A DNA stretch of 17,566 nucleotides from an uncultured Duganella sp. (GCA_946482635.1 CAMLSG010000107.1:1-17566), one strand, 5' to 3'. Shown: positions 9,172-16,183, counted from the first letter of the stretch. Made by a program: numbers and translations. The notes: generated by a model not told the origin, from the sequence alone.

Positions 9172-9447
9172 CTAGCGGATGCGCAGCAGCTCGAACAGGG
9201 AAACGACGGCCGGGCTGTGCGCGACCAGCCGCAACTCCTTCCGGCTGGCTTGCGCGGCGCGGCGCGCCATCAACAGGAGCTGGGCGCCGGCGGTATCGAT
9301 CTCCGTGACGCCCGCCAGGTCCACTTCCAGCGCCTGTGACTGGGCGAGACGTGCCAGGAGCACGTCTTTCATTTCCTGCACGCGCCGGATCGTGAGGTCT
9401 CCCTCAATGAAGAGCAGCGCCGGCGGCTGGATGCGCTGTGAGCTCAT
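9172..9447 (-). CDS. Small STAS-domain protein
   Basis: This 91-residue single-domain protein matches the STAS (anti-anti-sigma antagonist-like) fold. LLFIEGDLTI forms the first strands, and LEVDLAGVTEIDTAGAQLLL is the conserved strand-loop-helix. The usual regulatory Ser before the Gly of D-S-S-G is Ala53 here, with Thr52 before it (DTAG). This resembles the MlaB-like branch more than phospho-regulated SpoIIAA. It is the first gene of the che operon, 13 bp before cheA, so it presumably modulates the array or links it to another regulator. No Shine-Dalgarno sequence is visible before the ATG at 9447, and an in-frame TGA sits only six bases upstream, so a longer protein is excluded. The exact role is unknown. 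Confidence 0.85.
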   Translation of the reverse strand: MSSQRIQPPALLFIEGDLTIRRVQEMKDVLLARLAQSQALEVDLAGVTEIDTAGAQLLLMARRAAQASRKELRLVAHSPAVVSLFELLRIR

Positions 9448-9453
9448 GCGTCA

Positions 9454-9482
9454 ATCGTATGCCCATGCCCGGTGACTGGCAA
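9454..9482 (-). promoter_or_regulatory. Candidate sigma70-type promoter, possibly leaderless, for the che operon
   Basis: On the minus strand TTGCCA (9482-9477) and TACGAT (9459-9454) are separated by exactly 17 bp. Transcription starting six to seven bases after the -10 would begin at or next to the A of the STAS start codon at 9447. That would fit the lack of a ribosome site there. The boxes are 5/6 and 4/6 matches to consensus, so chance occurrence is possible. No FliA-type flagellar promoter is seen. Confidence 0.35.
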
Positions 9483-9508
9483 GTCCGGCGTCGTGTTGCA
9501 CTACGTCA

Positions 9509-11866
9509 TTATTCCTTCAATTGCCTGACGCGCCGCGCCGGGTCGGCGGCAATGGCTGCTGCAGTGAAAGGCAGCAAAGGCAGCCGCTTTTCGGCATACA
9601 GCGGCAGCTGGTCGGCATAATGCGCCGAGTGCGGGTCAGTGGACTGGCCGTAGACGAGCAGGCCGCGCGCCAGCGGCCCTTTTTCGTCAAAGCTGACCAG
9701 GTGGATATAGCTGGTCCCCCAGGTAACGCGTTCGTAGCCCGACGCCCCCAGCGCGCCCGCCATGTGGATGGAGTTGTAACTGCCGTCAATATCGCCAATC
9801 GCGCCGTGGATGGGGAAGCGCAGGCCGTTGCGCGGCTCCACCTGGAAATCGGCCAGCCGCCCGTCGAACGGTACGCCAAGCTGCTGTAGCCGTAGTGCCG
9901 CATCCTTCAGCGCCGCCAGCATGGCAGGTATTGCCACCGGCGCCACGCCGCGCGGCGAATGCAGGGGGTCGGCCGCATCGAAAGCCAGCGACCAAATTCC
10001 CGCCAGCCCGGCGGCGCTGTTCCAGAACTCCCGGAACAGCACTGCACCACGGCTGTCCAGGTCCGCCTTGCGGTCCCACTGGGCCAGCGCAGTGCAGGCT
10101 TTTACCAGCAAGCTGTCAGGACTGGCCATGCAAGCGGGGAGCAATTCCGGCAACACCAGTTCTGCCGCCAGGATGCGGTTGGCGAACACCAGGGCCTGCA
10201 AGTCCTGCGCCCCCACCCGGCCGCGCTGCGCCAGCATCTCCTCGATCCCGATAAAGCCGCTGCGCGTGCGCAGGTGCTGTGCCACGCCCACCGGGCCGTA
10301 CAAGGGCGAATAGCCAAGCGGCGTTGGCCCGACCAGCAATTGCCGCGCATTCGTGATCCAATACCCATCGTTGGAATTGGCAACGTAGTCCGAGCGCAGC
10401 ATGCTTGGCGCTTTGGCGCCGCCAAAGATGCCGTCCGGCGTTCCATCGTCATCCCGGTCCCAGCCGCAGGAAGAGCGCGAGCCGTCAAACATCAGCAATT
10501 TCGCCAGCAGCAGGCAATCGCCGGCGAACTTGTCGGCTCCCTGGTGCGGCACGACGCTGGCATCGGCATACAAGGCGCCACCGTTGCGGTCCGCTGCGAC
10601 CGTGTTCACCCAAGGCAGGCCGACCACCCGCCCGAGCTGCGTCTTCAACTCCTGCACGCTGGTGGCACGGCCCATGGCGAGCCACTGCTCCATCAACCGT
10701 GTGTTGTTGCGATTCGGGTCGCCCAGCACCAGCAAGCCGCCCTGCCCTTGCGGGCTTCCCGGAACGGCCATCACTGCCCCAAGCTTGCTGAAGTAAAAGG
10801 CCTTGCTCTTTTTTAGCAAGCTGCCGTCCGGCTGCAGCACGTCGATCGCCGCCGTACGCGTTTCCAGCCATAGCGGCGCGCCGTCGACCATATAGCGCAT
10901 GGGATCGGAACCATCGCGCTGCAACCGGAAGGTCGTGAAGTGCACGGCCTTGGTTACCGTATGGGTCCAGGCAAGATCCTTGTTGAAGCCTATGACCACC
11001 AGCGGCAGCCCACCCAGGCTCACGCCCATTACGTCGTAGCTGCCCGGTACCGTGACGTGCAATTGATAGAAGCGGTCGGTGCTGGTCCAGGGATAATGCG
11101 GATTCCCGAGCAGGATGCCGCGCCCATTGCTGCTCGCTTCCTTGCCGATTGCCAGTGCGTTGCTGGCCATCGCGCCCTGGGCCGGCAAGGCGAAAGGCTT
11201 GCCGGACGGCGGCGCGTCCATGGGACCTTGCTGCGCCGCCAGGGTAACGTTGCCGCTGACGTCGCGCGCGGCCGCCACGATTTCGGCCGCGAATACTTCG
11301 CCGGTCGCATGCAGCGCCTTCTCCGCAATCAGGAGCATCACATCGTCGGCGCTGATCGGCTTGACCCAGGCCGCGTTCCTGCACGCCGCGGGCAGGCGGG
11401 CGCCATGCTCCCGCAGGTAGCGGTTGTAGCCGGCGGCATAGCCGCGCAGCAGTTGCTGGATTTCGCTGGACCCGGCGGCATAGCCTTCCCGCAGCCTCGC
11501 GATATCCAGGTAGCCTTTGAAAAAGAAGTCGCTATCCTCGTTGCGCAAGTCCATGAAGTCGAGCGCAGCGCCGTATTCGCCGTTGAGCGGTTTGGTGGCG
11601 CGTGCATCAGGCCCGAAGTAGCGTGAGCGCTCGCCGCGTACCGTCAGGAAGCTGTCGGCCAGCATGCAGACATTGTCTTCCGCGAAGGAGTAGGCTAGGC
11701 CGTAACCGACGCCCGCAAAATCCTTGGCCTGGATATGCGCCACCCCATAGCTGGTGCGGGTGACTTCTGCGGCGAATTGCGGTGCTGGCGTTACGCCGCT
11801 ACTGCCCTTGCCACTGCAGGCAGTCAGGAATATGGCCGCACATGCGGCCAGCAATTGCGCTTTCAT
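9509..11866 (-). CDS. Penicillin acylase family lipoprotein (PvdQ/AHL-acylase-like)
   Basis: This 785-residue N-terminal-nucleophile hydrolase would be made as one chain and self-cleaved into alpha and beta subunits. The cleavage site is most likely before Ser235 in GAMASNALAIG, matching the G-S-N-A nucleophile motif of the family. The downstream GNPHYPW (254-260) and VVIGFNKDLAWTHTV blocks match the beta subunit start, and HYADQLPLY near the end is also typical. The N terminus is a lipoprotein signal with lipobox LTAC and lipidated Cys17, so the enzyme is probably anchored in the outer membrane facing the periplasm or outside. Characterised relatives hydrolyse acyl-homoserine lactones, lipopeptides or siderophore precursors; the substrate cannot be read from sequence. 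The ATG at 11866 has GGGGAGG six bases before it. It lies 61 bp upstream of the che operon in the same direction and may be partly cotranscribed. Confidence 0.9.
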   Translation of the reverse strand: MKAQLLAACAAIFLTACSGKGSSGVTPAPQFAAEVTRTSYGVAHIQAKDFAGVGYGLAYSFAEDNVCMLADSFLTVRGERSRYFGPDARATKPLNGEYGAALDFMDLRNEDSDFFFKGYLDIARLREGYAAGSSEIQQLLRGYAAGYNRYLREHGARLPAACRNAAWVKPISADDVMLLIAEKALHATGEVFAAEIVAAARDVSGNVTLAAQQGPMDAPPSGKPFALPAQGAMASNALAIGKEASSNGRGILLGNPHYPWTSTDRFYQLHVTVPGSYDVMGVSLGGLPLVVIGFNKDLAWTHTVTKAVHFTTFRLQRDGSDPMRYMVDGAPLWLETRTAAIDVLQPDGSLLKKSKAFYFSKLGAVMAVPGSPQGQGGLLVLGDPNRNNTRLMEQWLAMGRATSVQELKTQLGRVVGLPWVNTVAADRNGGALYADASVVPHQGADKFAGDCLLLAKLLMFDGSRSSCGWDRDDDGTPDGIFGGAKAPSMLRSDYVANSNDGYWITNARQLLVGPTPLGYSPLYGPVGVAQHLRTRSGFIGIEEMLAQRGRVGAQDLQALVFANRILAAELVLPELLPACMASPDSLLVKACTALAQWDRKADLDSRGAVLFREFWNSAAGLAGIWSLAFDAADPLHSPRGVAPVAIPAMLAALKDAALRLQQLGVPFDGRLADFQVEPRNGLRFPIHGAIGDIDGSYNSIHMAGALGASGYERVTWGTSYIHLVSFDEKGPLARGLLVYGQSTDPHSAHYADQLPLYAEKRLPLLPFTAAAIAADPARRVRQLKE

Positions 11867-11941
11867 GGTCTACCTCCCCGGAAGAAAAGTGCACGCTTCC
11901 ATGATGTGCGCGGCATTTCTGCGACAGTTGAGGCAAATCAA

Positions 11942-11968
11942 ATTGGTACACAATCGTGCGAAACCAAT
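11942..11968. promoter_or_regulatory. Inverted repeat, candidate operator
   Basis: ATTGGT (11942-11947) and ACCAAT (11963-11968) are perfect 6-bp inverted half-sites with centres 21 bp apart, two helical turns. The repeat overlaps both the -35 and -10 boxes of the candidate aminopeptidase promoter, where a bound repressor dimer would block RNA polymerase. No regulator can be named. Confidence 0.35.
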
Positions 11969-11971
11969 AAT
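11943..11971 (+). promoter_or_regulatory. Candidate sigma70 promoter of the aminopeptidase gene
   Basis: TTGGTA (11943-11948) and AATAAT (11966-11971) are spaced by 17 bp. The -10 matches consensus at 5/6 and the -35 at 4/6, in a locally AT-rich stretch unlike the surrounding coding DNA. The start point would be near 11978, about 58 bases before the ATG. Confidence 0.5.
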
Positions 11972-11988
11972 CTGCTAAGATTTTTGAC

Positions 11989-12019
11989 AAATGCACCCGC
12001 CCCGGGTGCATTTTTTTTT
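11989..12019 (+). terminator. Intrinsic terminator in the aminopeptidase leader, probable attenuator
   Basis: ATGCACCCG (11991-11999) pairs perfectly with CGGGTGCAT (12003-12011) around a CCC loop. Flanking AA/TT pairs extend the stem to 11 bp. Nine consecutive T residues run from 12011 to 12019. This is a textbook Rho-independent terminator facing the plus strand. No plus-strand gene lies upstream for more than 9 kb, and it sits between the candidate promoter and the ribosome site (AAAGGAG at 12024-12030). It therefore most likely acts on the aminopeptidase transcript itself. Confidence 0.75.
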
Positions 12020-12035
12020 GCGCAAAGGAGCAGAC

Positions 12036-13556
12036 ATGAAGAGATTCACCCCAGTCGTACTGGCCGCAGGACTCTTTGCAGCCAGCGCAGCAAATGCAGC
12101 CCCCACCTGGATCACCCTCGGCGACGCCGCATACGCCAAGTTGCAAGCCGCCGCGCCGCAAGCCGTTGCCAAGCAGAGCAAGCAAGGCCAGGGCAAGGAG
12201 AAAGTCCACCTGGTGCAGGTCGACGAAGAAACCATGCTGAAACTCTCGGCCGCCATCCACAAGGAATTGAAGCGCTGCGGTGGTTTCATCGTGCATGCCA
12301 GCGAAGAGGAAGGCCGCCAGGCGCTGGCCAAGGCAGGCACCGTACAGCCGCTTGCGCTGGCCGTGAGCCGTCCAAGCTATGCCATCGACAACCAGACCAC
12401 TGTCAACGCCATCCTGCCGACGATGCAGGCGTCGAATATCGCGCAGACCATCATCGACATGTCGAACTTCGCCAACCGCTACTACCGCACCACCAATGGC
12501 GCCAATGCGTCCAACTGGCTGGCGCAGAAGTGGACCAGCATGGCTGCCGGCCGCAGCGACATCAGCGTGAGCCAGTTCACGCACTCGGGCTACAACCAGA
12601 AGTCCGTGATCATGACTATCGCCGGCACCGACAACCCCTCGGAAGTCATTGTCATGGGCGGCCACCTGGACAGCATCAATATGAGCGGCAATGGCGAGAC
12701 ATCGCGCTCGCCGGGCGCCGACGACGATGCCTCCGGCATTGCCAGCCTGACCGAGGCGGTGCGCGCCATGATCGCATCCGGCTACAAGCCACGCCGCACC
12801 ATCAAGATCATGGGCTATGCCGCCGAAGAAGCCGGCCTGCTCGGCTCCAAGGATATTGCGGCCAACTTCAAGGCCAACAACATCAACGTCGTGGGCGTGA
12901 TGCAGCTCGATATGACCAACTACCGCGGTTCGGCCAAGGACGTCTGGATCTACACCGACTACACGGACAGCCAGCAGAACAACTTCCTGGCTTCCCTGAT
13001 GTCGAACTACCTGCCTACCGTCACGGTGGGCTACAGCTCCTGCGGCTACGCCTGTTCCGACCATGCCTCCTGGCAGAACCAGGGTTTCCCTGCCTCGATA
13101 CCGTTCGAGACGCTGATGGGTGAAGATAACCCCTACATCCATACCGCCAACGACACTTATGCCAACTCCGGCAACCAGGCCGACCACGCGCTGAAGTTTG
13201 CCAAGCTGGCTGCCGCCTATGCGGTGGAGCTGGGCAGCGACGGCCCCGTCATCGTTCAACCGGACACCGTGGAAACCTTCACCGGCAGCCTGACGCTCAG
13301 CCAGAAGAAGACCTTCGGCCCGTTCAAGGCCGGCGCCGGCACCTTCAAGGCTGAAACCACGGGAACCGGCGACATCGACCTGTACGTGCGCAAGGGCTCC
13401 GTGCCAACGACCAGCAGCTACAGCTGCAAGTCGGATGGCTCCACCGCGACCGAGACCTGCAGCACCAGCGTTACGGCCAACGGCGATGTCTACGTCATGC
13501 TGAACGGCTACACCGCAGGCAACTACAACCTGAAGGTGACTTACCGTCCTCAATAA
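12036..13556 (+). CDS. Secreted leucyl aminopeptidase, M28 family, with PPC domain
   Basis: This 506-residue exported zinc exopeptidase releases N-terminal amino acids from peptides. A Sec signal peptide (1-22, ending ANAA) precedes a probable inhibitory propeptide (to about 115) and the catalytic domain. The di-zinc ligands His210 (GGHLDS), Asp230 (GADDDASG), Glu265 and Asp292 (MQLDMTN), and His369 (YIHTANDT) are all present, with Glu264 as the general base. Their spacing equals that of the Vibrio proteolyticus enzyme as I recall it. Cys336 and Cys340 (SSCGYACSD) match its disulfide. Residues about 415-506 are a PPC domain (GDIDLYVRKG, YNLKVTY), usually removed or used in secretion. The ATG at 12036 follows AAAGGAG; an in-frame ATG at 11991 lies in the terminator stem and is rejected. 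It is probably a nutritional extracellular protease. Confidence 0.95.
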   Translation: MKRFTPVVLAAGLFAASAANAAPTWITLGDAAYAKLQAAAPQAVAKQSKQGQGKEKVHLVQVDEETMLKLSAAIHKELKRCGGFIVHASEEEGRQALAKAGTVQPLALAVSRPSYAIDNQTTVNAILPTMQASNIAQTIIDMSNFANRYYRTTNGANASNWLAQKWTSMAAGRSDISVSQFTHSGYNQKSVIMTIAGTDNPSEVIVMGGHLDSINMSGNGETSRSPGADDDASGIASLTEAVRAMIASGYKPRRTIKIMGYAAEEAGLLGSKDIAANFKANNINVVGVMQLDMTNYRGSAKDVWIYTDYTDSQQNNFLASLMSNYLPTVTVGYSSCGYACSDHASWQNQGFPASIPFETLMGEDNPYIHTANDTYANSGNQADHALKFAKLAAAYAVELGSDGPVIVQPDTVETFTGSLTLSQKKTFGPFKAGAGTFKAETTGTGDIDLYVRKGSVPTTSSYSCKSDGSTATETCSTSVTANGDVYVMLNGYTAGNYNLKVTYRPQ

Positions 13557-14969
13557 TCAGCGCAAGCTGACCGTCTGGCGTTTCCAGGCCGGGTCCTGCC
13601 ACTTGTAGAAGGTGGACAGCGATTCCGGCCTGTCGGCGCCGCGCTCAGTCGCCAGCGTGGCCATGTCCAGCAGTTCAAAGCTGCGGCGGAACTTGCCCTC
13701 GGCGCGTACTTCCCGCGCCGCCAGCATCTTGGCGGCGCCGGGCACCCAGCCCGCGAATTCCGCATAGCCGATGTCCGGATCGCTGGAAGCAGGCGGCAGC
13801 ACGTCCACCACCCAGCCTTCGCCCTGGCGGCGGAACAGCCACATTTCGCGCCAGCCATCCAGCGGCTGCACTGCAAGCGCCAGTGCCGTCCCCTGCGGAT
13901 GCACGCGTGCGGAAGCCATCCACGCCACGCCCCAGGTGCATCGATTGGCGAGCTGCGTGCCGCCGCCCTGCAGGCTGACACAGGTTTCGCCCGGCCGTCC
14001 TGGAGCCGCAGTGACTGCGAGCTGGGGCGCCACCTTGCCTTGCGCCGGCACAGGTTCCAATGCCCAGCGCACCGCCCCGACACGCACGCCAGCTTCCGCA
14101 TAGGCGGCATTGTCCTCGTCCGCCAGTTCGGACTTATTGACCGCCGCCAGCGCCTGTTCAGCGCGGCCGGCCGCCTGCGACGCCTCTTCACCCTTGCGCG
14201 CACGCTGGAAGGCGACGCTTGACCAGACGGCCGCGCGCCGCATATGGATGCGATTCTTCATATGTTCCGGCAGGCGGGCCAGGTCCACCGTGTCCAGCAA
14301 TTCGGCACGCCACCGGTCATGTTCGGCGCGTTGCATGGCGCCCAGCGCCGGATCGATGCAGGCGCCGTTGCTGAGGGCGAGCGCGGCCCGGTAGCGTTGC
14401 TCGGCGCTAGCCGCCACCGCCAGCACGCGGCGGAAAGCATCGCCGTCATAACACACGCGCACCTTGCCATCGTTCTCGTAGCTGCGCATCGCCACGCCAT
14501 AGCTGGCAACAACTTCCAGGTGGGCCGCCAGGGCAGTTTCGGCCTGCTGCGCCAGTTTGGAAGAAGCGCGCGCTGCCAGCCGCTCGGCCATGCTGCCGAT
14601 GGCGTCGAATGGCTCGGCATCAATCGCTTGCGCCGGCGCTGCCTTCAGGTAGGCCGCACCGTAGCTGATGCCAAGCGCCTCCGCGCCCGGCGTATCGCGC
14701 AGGAAGCGCATTACTGCCAACAGCTCCGGCGCCGCGGCAGGCTGCAAATCGACTTGCCGCACGCGTGCCGCGCGCACATAGCCGGCACGCTCGCGGCGAT
14801 GGTCGTACACCTGCAGGAAATCGCCGCGGGTACCGCGCACTTCCAGCGCGTCGCCTTGCCACAGCACGGCCTGGGTCTGGGCCGATTCGCGCGGCGCAGC
14901 GCGCAAAGGCAGCTGGTCCTGGGTGACAATGGCCAGGGCCATGCTGGCGGCAAGCATCGAGACAGGCAT
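13557..14969 (-). CDS. Exported protein of unknown function with SH3-like N-terminus
   Basis: I do not recognise the family of this 470-residue protein as a whole. The N terminus (MPVSMLAASMALAIV) is a short hydrophobic probable signal peptide without basic residues. Residues about 20-73 look like a bacterial SH3 domain (LPLRAAPRES, GDFLQVYDHR, AGYVRAARV), a module that often binds cell-wall peptides. The middle (about 85-310) is Ala-rich and helical, and the C-terminal part has beta-rich blocks (GWVVDVLPP, EMWLFRRQG). Five Cys residues, including two in CVSLQGGGTQLANRC, suit an oxidising compartment. The ATG at 14969 has GGGAG seven bases before it, overlapping the end of the SPFH gene two bases away, so the pair is cotranslated and likely acts together. 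Its stop codon abuts that of the opposing aminopeptidase gene with no base between. Confidence 0.75.
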   Translation of the reverse strand: MPVSMLAASMALAIVTQDQLPLRAAPRESAQTQAVLWQGDALEVRGTRGDFLQVYDHRRERAGYVRAARVRQVDLQPAAAPELLAVMRFLRDTPGAEALGISYGAAYLKAAPAQAIDAEPFDAIGSMAERLAARASSKLAQQAETALAAHLEVVASYGVAMRSYENDGKVRVCYDGDAFRRVLAVAASAEQRYRAALALSNGACIDPALGAMQRAEHDRWRAELLDTVDLARLPEHMKNRIHMRRAAVWSSVAFQRARKGEEASQAAGRAEQALAAVNKSELADEDNAAYAEAGVRVGAVRWALEPVPAQGKVAPQLAVTAAPGRPGETCVSLQGGGTQLANRCTWGVAWMASARVHPQGTALALAVQPLDGWREMWLFRRQGEGWVVDVLPPASSDPDIGYAEFAGWVPGAAKMLAAREVRAEGKFRRSFELLDMATLATERGADRPESLSTFYKWQDPAWKRQTVSLR

Positions 14970-14971
14970 GC

Positions 14972-16183
14972 TTATTCTCCCGAGTTGGCGGCGATGCGCT
15001 CAGTGTGCACAGTCTTCGGAGCGCCGACCAGCGTCGAGCCAATGAATCCGCCGTCGGCCGGCGGCGGCGCGATGATCACCGATACCTTGTCGGACAGCTT
15101 GTCGGCCATGGTTTTCTGGATCAGCAGCGGATGCTTGCTCAGCAGCTCGCCGTCGCGCTCCATCTGGGCGCTGGCGATCTTGCCCACCAGCTCCTGGCGA
15201 TAGGCTTCAGCGTCCGCCAGCTTGCGGCGCGAATCGGCTTCGCCGGCAGCTTCGATGATGCGGGCCTGGGCATTGCCTTCCGACGTCTTGATACGGGCAG
15301 TCTTTTCGGCTTCCGCCTCGAGTTCGCGCTGCTTCACTTGTTTTTCCTTGAACGGCAGCACATGGCGCATGGCCTCTTCCTGGGCCCTGGCCGCGATGAC
15401 CTGCTCGGCGGCGGCAGCTTCCGCAGCCTTCTCGCGGGCCACCTTTTCGGCCTCGGCTTCCAGCGCGGTCTGGCGTACCTGCTTTTCTTTCAGCTCAAGG
15501 GTGTAGCGCATTTTTTCCGATGCCAGCTCCTCGGCCAGCAGCTTCTCCATGCCGGCCTTGAAGTCTTCCGGCAACACGACCTTGCCGATGGTCACGCTGC
15601 GCAGTACGAGACCGTCGGCTGCCAGCTTCGGTTTCAGTTCGGCCTCGATGGACTGCTGGATTTCGGCACGCTTGGACGAGAAGATCTCACGTACGGTATA
15701 GCGCGTCAGGATCTTGTAGATCACGCCTTCCACGTCAGGGGCCACCACCTCGCGCGAGATATCGGCCGGCAGCTTGGAGGCAAACTGGGCCAGGCGCGCC
15801 TGGTCGAGGCCATAACGCACCGCCATGTCCAGGCCAAGCGACAAGCCTTCACCTGACTGGAATGGTGTCTCGCCGGCTGCCGCAGGACGGTAAGTCTGGT
15901 CGCGCAGCGACAGCAGGCGCACCTCATGGATGCCGGGCAGGTCCAGCGCCAGGCCTTCACGCACAATCGAAGTATCGCCGGTCAGGTGATTGGTCCGTAC
16001 CGCCACTTCGCCGCGGCCAACCGTGCGCATTGGCGGGAACTGGTACAAGCCGTAAGCGGCGGCGCCGGTCACGGCGAGCAGCACGACGCCTTTGCGGGCG
16101 CCGGATGGGAAATGAATGCTGCTGGCAGCACGGCCGAGCGTCGAGCGAATCGCCTGCAGCATCGTACTGATCCGGTTGTTCAT
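14972..16183 (-). CDS. SPFH-domain (prohibitin/stomatin-like) membrane protein
   Basis: This 403-residue protein has one membrane segment (32-49, GVVLLAVTGAAAYGLYQF) near the N terminus and an SPFH domain (about 52-215; VGRGEVAVRT, DVEGVIYKIL, VREIFSSKR, LKPKLAADGLVLRSVTIGKV). A long charged, Ala/Glu-rich coiled coil (about 215-345) follows. Such proteins form ring oligomers at membranes and act as scaffolds or protease modulators. The coiled coil contains a block repeated 47 residues apart (see findings). The C terminus is Pro/Gly-rich. The ATG at 16183 has AAAGG before it; a longer frame from upstream would lack a ribosome site. The next gene starts two bases after its stop. HflK/HflC is an alternative relative, but there is no partner hfl gene here. 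Confidence 0.85.
   Translation of the reverse strand: MNNRISTMLQAIRSTLGRAASSIHFPSGARKGVVLLAVTGAAAYGLYQFPPMRTVGRGEVAVRTNHLTGDTSIVREGLALDLPGIHEVRLLSLRDQTYRPAAAGETPFQSGEGLSLGLDMAVRYGLDQARLAQFASKLPADISREVVAPDVEGVIYKILTRYTVREIFSSKRAEIQQSIEAELKPKLAADGLVLRSVTIGKVVLPEDFKAGMEKLLAEELASEKMRYTLELKEKQVRQTALEAEAEKVAREKAAEAAAAEQVIAARAQEEAMRHVLPFKEKQVKQRELEAEAEKTARIKTSEGNAQARIIEAAGEADSRRKLADAEAYRQELVGKIASAQMERDGELLSKHPLLIQKTMADKLSDKVSVIIAPPPADGGFIGSTLVGAPKTVHTERIAANSGE

Larger units (their letters stand above)
11867..12035. promoter_or_regulatory. Divergent intergenic region between acylase and aminopeptidase genes
   Basis: These 169 bp separate two divergent genes for exported hydrolases. The region holds the acylase ribosome site at its left end and the aminopeptidase promoter, hairpin and ribosome site at its right end, each listed separately. 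I could not pick a convincing acylase promoter on the minus strand. Confidence 0.6.

Noticed and set aside
7842..9308. Long plus-strand open frame opposite cheA (488 codons)
   Set aside because: cheA is certain on the other strand; this frame has composition typical of a shadow frame (His, Gln, Arg) and no recognisable motif or ribosome site.
1335..9447. Wsp-type surface-sensing system
   Set aside because: There is no GGDEF regulator, no CheA with fused receiver and only one CheW, while CheD is present, which Wsp systems lack.
9448..9508. Terminator between the acylase gene and the che operon
   Set aside because: Only a weak bulged stem (GACT/AGTC plus CCG/CGG) is present and no T-tract follows on the minus strand.
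11799..13553. Long minus-strand open frame opposite the aminopeptidase (584 codons)
   Set aside because: It spans the divergent promoter region and mirrors a gene with all zinc ligands intact, so it is a shadow.
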